From assembly GCA_023444095.1 (NCBI GenBank), contig JAEZRP010000029.1, forward strand, positions 1 to 64,000: a stretch of DNA of 64,000 nt, given 5' to 3'. Positions 6,776-14,717 of this stretch are shown here, in pieces (positions within the stretch are counted from its first letter, which is position 1; each line of letters begins with the position of its first letter). This DNA is from Bacillota bacterium. GTDB taxonomy: Bacteria; Bacillota; Clostridia; Christensenellales; Aristaeellaceae. Under the pieces are notes generated by a model that was not told where the DNA came from, did no database searches, and worked only from the letters and a program-made list of their open reading frames with translations. The translations under genes were made by a program, and so were the position numbers.

Positions 6776-7839
6776 GCAATCAGGAACGCATTGACCGGCT
6801 GAACCGGTACGGAGACTTGCCCTTCCAGGACTGGGTGGAGCTCATTGAAACCCGCACGCCGGAGGATGAGGCGCACGCGGCGCGTCTCGCCCATGAAATC
6901 ACGCTGTCCCGCTTCGGAAAATTCGTCTTTCTGCGCGGCATCATCGAATTTACGAACATCTGCAAGAACGACTGCCTCTATTGCGGCATCCGCAAAAGCA
7001 ATCCCTGCGCGGAGCGCTACCGCATGACGGAGGACGAGATTCTCGCCTGCTGCGAGACGGGCTACCGGCTGGGCTTTCGCACATTCGTTTTGCAGGGCGG
7101 CGAGGACGGACACTTCACGGACAAGCGGATGGCGAAGATCGTCTCGGAGATCAGGGGACGGTACCCCGACTGCGCGATCACCCTCTCCCTCGGCGAGCGC
7201 AGCCGCGACAGTTATCAGAGACTCTACGACGCGGGCGCGAACCGCTACCTTCTGCGCCACGAGACGGCGGACGAGGCGCACTACGGGAAGCTACACCCGC
7301 CGGAGCTCTCGTGGAAAAACAGGATGGAGTGCCTGAAAACCCTGAAGGAGATCGGGTACCAGACGGGCTGCGGCATGATGATCGGCGCACCGCACCAGAC
7401 GAGCGAGTCGCTTGCGAAGGACATGGCGTTCATCGCGGATTTCAGACCCCACATGGTCGGGCTCGGTCCGTTCATCCCGGCGGCGAACACCCCGTTTGAG
7501 GGCCGCCCAGCGGGAACCATCCGCGATACGCTTTTCATTCTGAGTCTCTGCCGGATCGCGCTGAAGGACGTGCTCCTGCCCTCGACGACCGCCTTAGCGA
7601 CCATCGATCCCGAAGGCCGGGAAAAGGGGATCCTCGCGGGCGCAAACGTGGTGATGCCGAACCTCTCCCCCACCGGCAACCGAAAAAAGTACATGCTCTA
7701 CGACAACAAGATCGGCACGTCCGACGAAGCGGAGGACGGCCGCGCGAAGATCGAACGACAGCTCAAGAGGATCGGCTACGCGATCCGGGACGGGCGGTGT
7801 GACTACGTGGCGCGCGAGGCCGCGCAGGGGGAGGCGTGA
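6772..7839 (+). CDS. hydE: [FeFe] hydrogenase H-cluster radical SAM maturase HydE
   Basis: Radical SAM enzyme of H-cluster assembly, of 355 residues. The cluster motif CKNDCLYC (Cys64, Cys68, Cys71) sits in FTNICKNDCLYCGIR, typical of HydE, followed by the GEDG segment near residue 106 and a complete TIM barrel. HydE acts on a cysteine-bound Fe(CO)2CN synthon made by HydG on the way to the di-iron subcluster loaded on HydF. Start ATG 6772 overlaps the preceding stop. hydF begins 2 nt after the stop. Confidence 0.95.
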   Translation: MSNQERIDRLNRYGDLPFQDWVELIETRTPEDEAHAARLAHEITLSRFGKFVFLRGIIEFTNICKNDCLYCGIRKSNPCAERYRMTEDEILACCETGYRLGFRTFVLQGGEDGHFTDKRMAKIVSEIRGRYPDCAITLSLGERSRDSYQRLYDAGANRYLLRHETADEAHYGKLHPPELSWKNRMECLKTLKEIGYQTGCGMMIGAPHQTSESLAKDMAFIADFRPHMVGLGPFIPAANTPFEGRPAGTIRDTLFILSLCRIALKDVLLPSTTALATIDPEGREKGILAGANVVMPNLSPTGNRKKYMLYDNKIGTSDEAEDGRAKIERQLKRIGYAIRDGRCDYVAREAAQGEA

Positions 7840-7840
7840 A

Positions 7841-9040
7841 ATGGGCCTGAACGACACCCCGAGCGCCGAGCGGGTGCACATCGGTTTTTTCGGCAAGCGG
7901 AACGCGGGCAAATCGAGCCTCGTCAACGCCGTCACGGGGCAGGAGATCGCGCTCGTCTCGGACGTCAAGGGCACGACCACCGACCCGGTGTACAAGTCGA
8001 TGGAGCTTTTGCCCCTCGGCCCCGTAGTGATTGTGGACACGCCCGGCATCGACGACGAGGGCGCGCTGGGAGAACTGCGCGTGAAGCGCACCCGGCGCGT
8101 GCTCAATTCCATCGACATGGCGGTGCTCGTCGTGGACGCGGCGGGCGGGCTCGCGCGGTGCGACCGGGACCTGATCGCGCTCTTCCAGAAAAAGAACGTC
8201 CCCTACGTGGTCGCGTACAACAAGAGCGACCTCTCCCGGACGGAGATCCCTGCGGACGGGCTCTCCGTGAGCGCGAAGACGGGTGAAAACATCGCGGAAC
8301 TCAAGGAGCGTCTTTCCCGCATGGTGCCGTTGGGCGAGGAAAAGCTGCGCATCGTGGGCGACATCATCTCCCCCGGCGACTTTGTGGTGCTCGTCACCCC
8401 GATCGACAAGGCCGCGCCCAAGGGAAGACTGATCCTGCCCCAGCAGCAGACCATCCGCGATATCCTGGAGGCGGACGCGACCGCAATCGTCGTGAAGGAA
8501 CACGAATTGCGCGATGCGCTTGCGGGCCTTGCGAAGAAGCCGTCGCTCGTCGTGACCGACAGCCAGGTGTTCGCCAAGGCCAACGCCGACACGCCGCCGG
8601 AGATCCCCCTCACCTCGTTCTCCATCCTCATGGCGCGGGTGAAGGGACTCCTCGACGAGGCGGTGCGAGGCGTCGCGGCCATCGAAAAGCTGAAGGATGG
8701 CGACAAGGTGCTCGTCGCGGAGGGCTGCACCCACCACCGCCAGTGCGACGACATCGGATCCGTCAAGATCCCGCGCTGGCTCAGGAGCTACACGGGCAGG
8801 AATTTGGCCATCGAAACCTGCTCCGGCAAGGGCTTTCCGGAGGACCTCTCCCCCTACGCGCTGGTCATCCACTGCGGCGGCTGCATGCTCACGCCGCGCG
8901 AGGTGCTCGCGCGCATGAAGGACGCGAAGGATCAGAACGTGCCGATCACCAACTACGGCATCACAATCGCCTACATGCAGGGGATTCTCAGGCGCAGCGT
9001 CGCGATATTCCCCCACCTGCTGGCAGAACTTGAGGTATAA
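7841..9040 (+). CDS. hydF: [FeFe] hydrogenase H-cluster maturation GTPase HydF
   Basis: Scaffold that carries the 2Fe precursor to apo-hydrogenase; 399 residues. The N-terminal GTPase has Walker A GKRNAGKSS (18-26), DTPG and NKSD. The C-terminal cluster-binding domain has CTHHRQC (Cys296, His298) and HCGGC (Cys345, Cys348), the conserved [4Fe-4S] ligands. Start ATG 7841 is 1 nt after the hydE stop. HydG, needed for CO/CN synthesis, is not in the window. Confidence 0.95.
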   Translation: MGLNDTPSAERVHIGFFGKRNAGKSSLVNAVTGQEIALVSDVKGTTTDPVYKSMELLPLGPVVIVDTPGIDDEGALGELRVKRTRRVLNSIDMAVLVVDAAGGLARCDRDLIALFQKKNVPYVVAYNKSDLSRTEIPADGLSVSAKTGENIAELKERLSRMVPLGEEKLRIVGDIISPGDFVVLVTPIDKAAPKGRLILPQQQTIRDILEADATAIVVKEHELRDALAGLAKKPSLVVTDSQVFAKANADTPPEIPLTSFSILMARVKGLLDEAVRGVAAIEKLKDGDKVLVAEGCTHHRQCDDIGSVKIPRWLRSYTGRNLAIETCSGKGFPEDLSPYALVIHCGGCMLTPREVLARMKDAKDQNVPITNYGITIAYMQGILRRSVAIFPHLLAELEV

Positions 9041-9041
9041 T

Positions 9042-10328
9042 ATGCGGACGGAACGCGACAACCTCGGCGAAATGATCCTCCCGGACGTCCCGTGGGGCAT
9101 CAACACCCAACGGGCACTCGGGAACTTCGATTTGGGCAATTCCCGCGTGGATCTGGAGCTGATCCGCGCGGTGGCGCTCGTCAAAAAGGCCGCCGCCGAG
9201 ACATACATGAACCTCGGCGTAAAGCCCGACGACTACCGCCGGATCTCCGCCGCCTGTGACGACGTTCTCGCGGGCAGGCTGGACGAAGCGTTCCCGCTCG
9301 ACGCGCTGCAGGGCGGAGCGGGCACGTCCATCAACATGAATGTGAACGAGGTGCTCGCGCACATCGCAGGCGGCGTCCACCCCCTCGACGACGTGAACCG
9401 GGGCCAGTCGACCAACGACGTGATGCCAACTGCCCTAAGGATCGCCGCGATCAAAATGCTGCGCGAACTCAGCGATTCGTGCGCGAAGCTGCAGGAATCC
9501 TTGCAAAGGCGTGAGGCGGAGTTCGGCGGGATCAAAAAGCTCGGACGAACGGAACTGATGGACGCGGTGCCGATCACACTCGGCGACGAATTCGGCGCGT
9601 ACGCGCAGGCGGTCGCGCGGGATCGATGGCGGCTCTACAAGATCGAGGAGCGGCTGCGGCAGGTGAACCTCGGGGGCACGGCGGTCGGGCTTTCGGACAA
9701 CGCCTCGCGCAAGTACCGGTATCAGGTGATCGAAAATCTCCGGCGGCTCACGCAGATGGGCCTCGCGCCCGCTGAGTACCTCATGGACATCACCCAGAAC
9801 AACGACGTGTTCGTGGAGGCAAGCGGGCTATTGAAGGCGCTGGCGGTCAACCTCATGAAAATCTCGAACGACATCCGACTCATGGCCTCCGGGCCGCGCG
9901 GCGGACTGGGCGAACTGCGGCTGAAGCCGCTCCAGCAAGGCTCGACCATCATGCCCGGCAAGGTCAATCCAGTGATCCCGGAAATGGCCATCCAGTGCGC
10001 CATCCGGGTGATCGCCAACGACACGGCCGTCACCATGGCGGCCGCGCACGGGGAATTCGAGCTCAACGCCTTCTTCCCCCTCATCGCGGACAGCCTCCTG
10101 GAATCCCTGCGGCTCATGACCCGGGCGACGAGCCTGCTGCGCGAGAGGTGCGTGGATGTCCTGGAGGCGGACGCGCAGATGTGTCGGCGCCACCTCGACA
10201 GTTCCTTCGCCTTCGCGACCGCCTACGCGGAAAAGCTCGGCTACGACGCCGTCGCGCGGGTGGTCAAGGAATCAAGGACCCCGGACGAGGCGCGCTCGGC
10301 GCTTGAAAAACTCAGCGAACAGCGATGA
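9042..10328 (+). CDS. Aspartate ammonia-lyase-like protein (fumarase/aspartase superfamily)
   Basis: A 428-residue member of the fumarase/aspartase superfamily with the signature GSTIMPGKVN (residues 300-309) and the GGAGTSINMNVNE segment typical of aspartases. The expected reaction is L-aspartate to fumarate plus ammonia. It starts 2 nt after hydF; ATG 9042 with GAGG upstream is preferred over TTG 9030. From memory, aspartase-like genes recur in hyd operons of several anaerobes. An ammonia-donating role in H-cluster assembly is only an inference. Confidence 0.86.
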   Translation: MRTERDNLGEMILPDVPWGINTQRALGNFDLGNSRVDLELIRAVALVKKAAAETYMNLGVKPDDYRRISAACDDVLAGRLDEAFPLDALQGGAGTSINMNVNEVLAHIAGGVHPLDDVNRGQSTNDVMPTALRIAAIKMLRELSDSCAKLQESLQRREAEFGGIKKLGRTELMDAVPITLGDEFGAYAQAVARDRWRLYKIEERLRQVNLGGTAVGLSDNASRKYRYQVIENLRRLTQMGLAPAEYLMDITQNNDVFVEASGLLKALAVNLMKISNDIRLMASGPRGGLGELRLKPLQQGSTIMPGKVNPVIPEMAIQCAIRVIANDTAVTMAAAHGEFELNAFFPLIADSLLESLRLMTRATSLLRERCVDVLEADAQMCRRHLDSSFAFATAYAEKLGYDAVARVVKESRTPDEARSALEKLSEQR

Positions 10329-10464
10329 TTCATATCCATCATCATTCGTCGTCAGGCCACCCGGTTCGCGTTACGATATCGTCGAGGGTGCGCACGCATG
10401 AAGCGGCTAAAATGAGTGCTCCAACATCCGGCAAACCGCGCTCCCGCGATTTCAAATCAGGAAA

Positions 10465-10493
10465 TTGACTTTTGACATTTCCAATGCTAGAAT
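10465..10493 (+). promoter_or_regulatory. Promoter placing the transcript start at the next start codon
   Basis: TTGACT (10465-10470), 17-bp spacer, TAGAAT (10488-10493). The -10 element ends 6 bp before ATG 10500, so the predicted mRNA begins at or within 1-2 nt of the start codon. The remaining 10329-10464 gap shows no gene. Confidence 0.7.
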
Positions 10494-10499
10494 ACGCGC

Positions 10500-11537
10500 A
10501 TGAAAATTGCAGAACTGCTTAAAAAACTGATCGAGACCGGCGTCGCGGACGGCGCGTTCCCCTCCGCCGTCGCCGCCGTGGGTAAACGCGGCGAAACGCT
10601 CGCGCGCGCGTGCGCGGGTCGGCTGTACGCGCCGGACGGACCCGCCGCCGACTTCGGGACGCGCTACGACATGGCCTCCCTTACAAAGATCCTCGCACCC
10701 ACGATGCTCGCGCTTCTCGCCGTCGAGCGGGGCGCGCTCACTCCGCTCGACACCGTGGGGCGCTTCCTCGACGCGCCCGAGGACAAGCGGGACATTACCG
10801 TACTTCAGCTCATGACGCACACGGGCGGCTTCTGTCCGCACTTCGACCTGCGCGCCGAGGCGAGCGGCCCAAAGGACGCGCTCGCAGCGATCCTGCGCCA
10901 TCCGCTCGAAGGAATGCCCGGCGACATGCCGCGCTACAGTTGCATGGGCTACATCGCGCTCGGGAAGATGCTCGAAAGTCTCTACGGGGAACCGCTCGAC
11001 GCTCTCGCGAAAAGGGACGTATTCGGACCCCTCGGCATGGCGCATACCGGCTATCTCCCGGAGGGCGGGAACATCGCGGCGACGGAGGTCGACCCTGAGA
11101 CGGGTCAAGCCCTCGTCGGCGTCGTACACGACGAAAACGCGCGCTTTCTCGGCGGCGTGTCGGCCAACGCGGGCGTTTTCTCGGACATCGGGGACATGGC
11201 ACGCTTCGCCGCGATGCTCGCGCAGGGGGGCGGGGGCTTCCTCTCCCCCGCGACCCTTCGCTTTGCGACCCAGAACCGCACCCCCGGCTTTAACCAGCAC
11301 CGCGGTCTGGGCTTCCAACTGGGCGGCACGGAGGGGTGCTTTCTGGGCGAGCTTTTGCCGCCCGAATCATTCGGCCACACGGGCTTTACCGGCACGTCGC
11401 TCGCGGTCGACCTGGCGACGGGCTTCTGGGCGGTGCTCCTTACAAACCGCGTGAATCCCACCCGCGAAAACCTGAAGGTCCTCCGTTTCCGCCGCGCGTT
11501 TCATAACGCGCTCTACGCAGCGTCCGCGCGGGAATGA
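10500..11537 (+). CDS. Serine hydrolase, class C beta-lactamase-like family
   Basis: A 345-residue protein of the beta-lactamase/PBP4-like fold with SLTK (catalytic Ser60, Lys63), a YSC second motif in RYSCMGY and a C-terminal HTGFTG in the KTG position. No signal peptide is seen, so it is probably cytoplasmic. Such proteins are mostly esterases or peptidases of unknown substrate; lactamase activity should not be assumed. There is no Shine-Dalgarno sequence before ATG and the promoter sits directly on the start, suggesting leaderless translation. Confidence 0.87.
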   Translation: MKIAELLKKLIETGVADGAFPSAVAAVGKRGETLARACAGRLYAPDGPAADFGTRYDMASLTKILAPTMLALLAVERGALTPLDTVGRFLDAPEDKRDITVLQLMTHTGGFCPHFDLRAEASGPKDALAAILRHPLEGMPGDMPRYSCMGYIALGKMLESLYGEPLDALAKRDVFGPLGMAHTGYLPEGGNIAATEVDPETGQALVGVVHDENARFLGGVSANAGVFSDIGDMARFAAMLAQGGGGFLSPATLRFATQNRTPGFNQHRGLGFQLGGTEGCFLGELLPPESFGHTGFTGTSLAVDLATGFWAVLLTNRVNPTRENLKVLRFRRAFHNALYAASARE

Positions 11538-11562
11538 GAACTCGAAAATCCGTTGCGGCGGC

Positions 11563-11590
11563 TTGTATTTCTCCCCGCATCTGGTATGAT
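11563..11590 (+). promoter_or_regulatory. Promoter of the DUF308 gene
   Basis: TTGTAT (11563-11568) and TATGAT (11585-11590) with a 16-bp spacer, just upstream of an AAGGAGGGG ribosome site. Confidence 0.55.
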
Positions 11591-11614
11591 ATGGGAAGGA
11601 GGGGAAGTGTCATC

Positions 11615-12127
11615 ATGCTTCGAAAACTCAAATGGACGGCCGTCCTCATCGCGGCGGCGTGCGTCATCTGCGGACTCGTGCTCATCTTCAACCCCGCAAC
11701 GACGGCGAAGGCGGTCGTGCGCGTATTCGGCTGGCTGGCGCTCATCTCGGGCATCGCCCACATCGCCCAGTATTTCGCGGGCGGAAAGAGCCAGCAGGAA
11801 TTGACGCGCGGGCTCGTCAACCTGCTCGCTGCGCTGGTCCTTTTAGCGCTCACAGCCAAGGTCATCGCGCTTTTCTCGATCGTCATCGGCATCTTCGTGC
11901 TCGTCGCGAGCGCGTTCGCCATCGCTCCGGCGCTCGACTCCAAGGCGCTGGGCCATCCCTACTGGTGGGTCTCGTTCTCCGCCGCGCTGATCGGATCGAT
12001 TCTGGGCCTCATCATGATCTTCGTACCCCACGCGGCGGCGTCAGCCGTCGTGGTGCTCGCGGGCTTCGCGCTCCTTGCCTACGGCGTCGAGCAGTTCTGG
12101 ACGATCTTCATCGTGCCGAATCCATAG
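11615..12127 (+). CDS. HdeD-like DUF308 membrane protein
   Basis: A 170-residue integral membrane protein with about six hydrophobic helices and the internal repeat pattern of the DUF308/HdeD family (for example GLVLIFNPATTAKAVVR and GLIMIFVPHAAASAVVV). Relatives are linked to acid or envelope stress in enterobacteria; the role here is unknown. AAGGAGGGG ends about 11 nt before ATG 11615. It appears monocistronic. Confidence 0.82.
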   Translation: MLRKLKWTAVLIAAACVICGLVLIFNPATTAKAVVRVFGWLALISGIAHIAQYFAGGKSQQELTRGLVNLLAALVLLALTAKVIALFSIVIGIFVLVASAFAIAPALDSKALGHPYWWVSFSAALIGSILGLIMIFVPHAAASAVVVLAGFALLAYGVEQFWTIFIVPNP

Positions 12128-12170
12128 TTCAACCAATTTGCGCATTTCCCAAAAAGAAACCTCCCGGCCG

Positions 12171-12199
12171 TTGACATCGGGTTCCGGATGCGGTACAGT
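12171..12199 (+). promoter_or_regulatory. Promoter of the radical SAM gene
   Basis: TTGACA (12171-12176), 17-bp spacer, TACAGT (12194-12199), 31 bp upstream of the start codon. Confidence 0.75.
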
Positions 12200-12230
12200 C
12201 GCATCGGACTTGAACGGCGGGGGTTTTTTC

Positions 12231-13304
12231 ATGAATCTGAACGGTTTTCTGAACGGCGGCATCATGCGGATCGCGGACACTGCGGCGAGGTTCTATCTCG
12301 GAAACCGCAGGGGTCAGGCGTTCCTCTTCGGAGCGGTGGGCGCCTTCCGCAAGAGCGCGCGCATCCGGGAACAGTACGAAAAGAGCGGCACGCACATCCC
12401 GCCCTTCCTGATCGCGAGCGTCGCTTCCCGGTGCAATCTCCGGTGCGCGGGCTGCTACGCGCGCGCGACGGGCGGCTGCCGCGACGACAGAAACGACCTC
12501 TCGGCGGACGACTGGCGGCGCGTGTTCGCGCAGGCGGAGGAGGTCGGCGTGTCGTTCATTCTGCTTGCGGGCGGAGAACCGCTTCTCAACCGGGGTATCA
12601 TCGAGGCCGCGGCGGATTTCCCGCGCGTCGTTTTTCCGGTCTTTACAAACGGCACGCTGATCGACGAGAGCTACATAGACCTCTTCGACGAACATAGAAA
12701 CCTCATTCCGGTTCTCAGCCTGGAAGGCGATGACGTGCGCACGGACGCGCGCAGGGGCGCGGGCGTGGCCGAGAAGGTGCGCACGGCCGCCGAAAATCTC
12801 AAGTCTCGCGGCGTTCTGTATGGTGCGTCCATTACCGTGACGCGAGAAAACATGCGCGAGGTCACGGAGCCCGACTTTGCCCGCGCGCTGCGGGAAGGCG
12901 GCTGCGGCGTGGCGTTCTACGTGGAATACGTCCCCGCGGAGCCGGACACCGAGCATCTGGTGCTCGCAAAGGAGGATCTTTCGGTGCTCGCGGCGCGGGT
13001 TGACGCGCTGCGCGCGGAGGTCGGCGGCATGATCGTGCTCTCCTTCCCCGGAGACGAGGAGGCGATGGGCGGCTGCCTCGCGGCGGGGCGCGGATTCTTC
13101 CACATCAACGCGGCGGGCGGCGCGGAGCCGTGTCCGTTTTCGCCGTTTTCGCAGATGAATTTGCGCGAACACGCGCTCCTCGACGTGCTCCGCTCGGAAT
13201 TCTTCGCCGCCGTGCGCGAGATCGGCGCGGAAGAGGCGCAGAATCACGCGGGTGGCTGCGCGCTTTTCAACCGCAGAAGCGAGGTTGCGGCGTTCCTGGG
13301 TTAG
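12231..13304 (+). CDS. Radical SAM protein with Cys-containing C-terminal (twitch/SPASM-like) region
   Basis: A 357-residue enzyme with the radical SAM motif CNLRCAGC (Cys68, Cys72, Cys75) followed by the GGEP SAM-binding motif (LLAGGEPLL). The C-terminal part has three further Cys (in GGCLAAG, EPCPFSP and GGCALF), enough for one auxiliary Fe-S cluster but fewer than in typical anaerobic sulfatase maturases. Substrate unknown. It converges on a Cys-type sulfatase with a 4-nt overlap, so a formylglycine-forming role is conceivable but weakly supported. The ribosome site (GGCGGGGG) is unusual. Confidence 0.85.
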   Translation: MNLNGFLNGGIMRIADTAARFYLGNRRGQAFLFGAVGAFRKSARIREQYEKSGTHIPPFLIASVASRCNLRCAGCYARATGGCRDDRNDLSADDWRRVFAQAEEVGVSFILLAGGEPLLNRGIIEAAADFPRVVFPVFTNGTLIDESYIDLFDEHRNLIPVLSLEGDDVRTDARRGAGVAEKVRTAAENLKSRGVLYGASITVTRENMREVTEPDFARALREGGCGVAFYVEYVPAEPDTEHLVLAKEDLSVLAARVDALRAEVGGMIVLSFPGDEEAMGGCLAAGRGFFHINAAGGAEPCPFSPFSQMNLREHALLDVLRSEFFAAVREIGAEEAQNHAGGCALFNRRSEVAAFLG

Positions 13305-14716
13305 CTCCTGTATCCGTCCCCGATGGGCGGGTAGCCGAAGTGACGCTGGCTCTCGTCCCATTTCTCCCCCAGCCCCCGCGCGATCGTCAGGCGCTGCCAG
13401 GGCACGAAGCCATCAAACCGGCTCACGTGCGCGCGCAGCGCCTTCTTCATTTCTTCAAGGAGCGCGGCGTCCGCCGTGCCGATCAGATTGTCTTTCTCGA
13501 GCGGATCGCTTTTGAGGTTGTAGAGCGCGAGCGGGGTCCCGTCCTCGTTCGCCGCGTACTTGTAATCCCCGCGCACCACGGCCCGCCACGATCCGACCGC
13601 GCGCCGCCACGCCTGATGGCACGGGATGATGCTGTAAAGATACGCGTCCCGTGCGCCCCTTCCGTCCGCATGCAGCACGCAGTCGCTCAAGTCGAGGCCA
13701 TCCACTTTTTCCGGGAAATGAAGCCCCAGAAGCCCCAGGAGCGTCGGCGCGAGATCCGCAAGGGTAATGATCTGCTCGCGCACACCCGTCTCGATGCGCC
13801 CAGGCCACATGACGACGAGCGGGATGTGCGCGCTTTCCTCATGATACCACTGCTTGCATGTGAGGCCGTGGCTTCCCAGCATGTCGCCGTGATCGCTGGT
13901 ATAGACGACGATGGTGTCCTCTTCGAGCCCGTTTACGCGCAGAGAATCGAGCACGCGCCCGACGCAAGAATCGATGTGCTCAATGTGCCGGTAATACCCG
14001 GCGAGCATGCGTGGAAGATCCTCCATCCGGTATCCGCCGCGCGGCAGAAGCCCGTGGGCATGGTGATCCGGACCGGGAATGAAGCCACCCTCCGCCCATT
14101 CCCGCGCATTATCGCGCAGGGGCGGCGCTTCCAACGCCTCCGCCTCCCCCTCCGGCAGTCGGAGGTATGGATCGTGCGGCGTGCTGAAGCACAGAAACAG
14201 CGCCCATGGCGCGTCGCCATGGGTCTTCAGGAAATGCAGCGCGAGCTCCGTCTGCGCAAACGGCTCGTAGCCCGCGATCGGGTGTCGCACGTTCTCATCG
14301 TCGTCGTAGTACGCGTTCAGATAGTCGTGGTTGCAGTTGCAGCCGCGCCAATAGCGGAAGCCAAGCCGCCTGCCTTCGTCGATGAACTGGTCGCGCGGCA
14401 CGCCGCCCAGATGCCACTTCCCGACGTAGCCGGTCAGATAGCCCGCGCCATGGAGCACATCTGCAACGGAGGTCGCGTCCGTTCGAATGGGCAGATCGTT
14501 CGACGCCGCGCCATGGGCGAGCGCATGAAGTCCCGTCAGAAGCGTGCCACGCGCGGGCACGCAGACCGGGCAGTTGGAATACGCCCGGTCGAAGCGCGCG
14601 CCCGCGCGGGAGAGCATGTCGAGGTTCGGCGTCGAAACAGCGGCGTTTCCCGCGCATCCGAGGTCGCAGAACCTGTGCTGGTCGGACAGGATGAAAAGGA
14701 TGTTCGGCTTTTTCAT
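13301..14716 (-). CDS. Cys-type sulfatase (alkaline phosphatase superfamily)
   Basis: A 471-residue sulfatase. The N-terminal metal site NILFILSDQHR (Asp12) and the formylglycine motif CVPAR (Cys52 to Arg56, C-x-P-x-R) show that Cys52 must be oxidised to formylglycine; TGYVGKWHLGG and HGDMLGSHG are further sulfatase motifs. No signal peptide, so it is cytoplasmic. It starts 1 nt after the GH106 stop, hence translationally coupled; together they suggest breakdown of an imported sulfated, rhamnose-containing oligosaccharide (inference). Confidence 0.93.
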   Translation of the reverse strand: MKKPNILFILSDQHRFCDLGCAGNAAVSTPNLDMLSRAGARFDRAYSNCPVCVPARGTLLTGLHALAHGAASNDLPIRTDATSVADVLHGAGYLTGYVGKWHLGGVPRDQFIDEGRRLGFRYWRGCNCNHDYLNAYYDDDENVRHPIAGYEPFAQTELALHFLKTHGDAPWALFLCFSTPHDPYLRLPEGEAEALEAPPLRDNAREWAEGGFIPGPDHHAHGLLPRGGYRMEDLPRMLAGYYRHIEHIDSCVGRVLDSLRVNGLEEDTIVVYTSDHGDMLGSHGLTCKQWYHEESAHIPLVVMWPGRIETGVREQIITLADLAPTLLGLLGLHFPEKVDGLDLSDCVLHADGRGARDAYLYSIIPCHQAWRRAVGSWRAVVRGDYKYAANEDGTPLALYNLKSDPLEKDNLIGTADAALLEEMKKALRAHVSRFDGFVPWQRLTIARGLGEKWDESQRHFGYPPIGDGYRS

Positions 14717-14717
14717 A

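Noticed and set aside
10500..11537. Beta-lactamase resistance gene.
   Set aside because: No export signal; the family is mostly esterases and peptidases, so resistance cannot be claimed from SxxK alone.
12231..13304. Canonical anaerobic sulfatase-maturing enzyme.
   Set aside because: Too few C-terminal Cys for the two auxiliary clusters of anSME; kept as an unassigned radical SAM protein.
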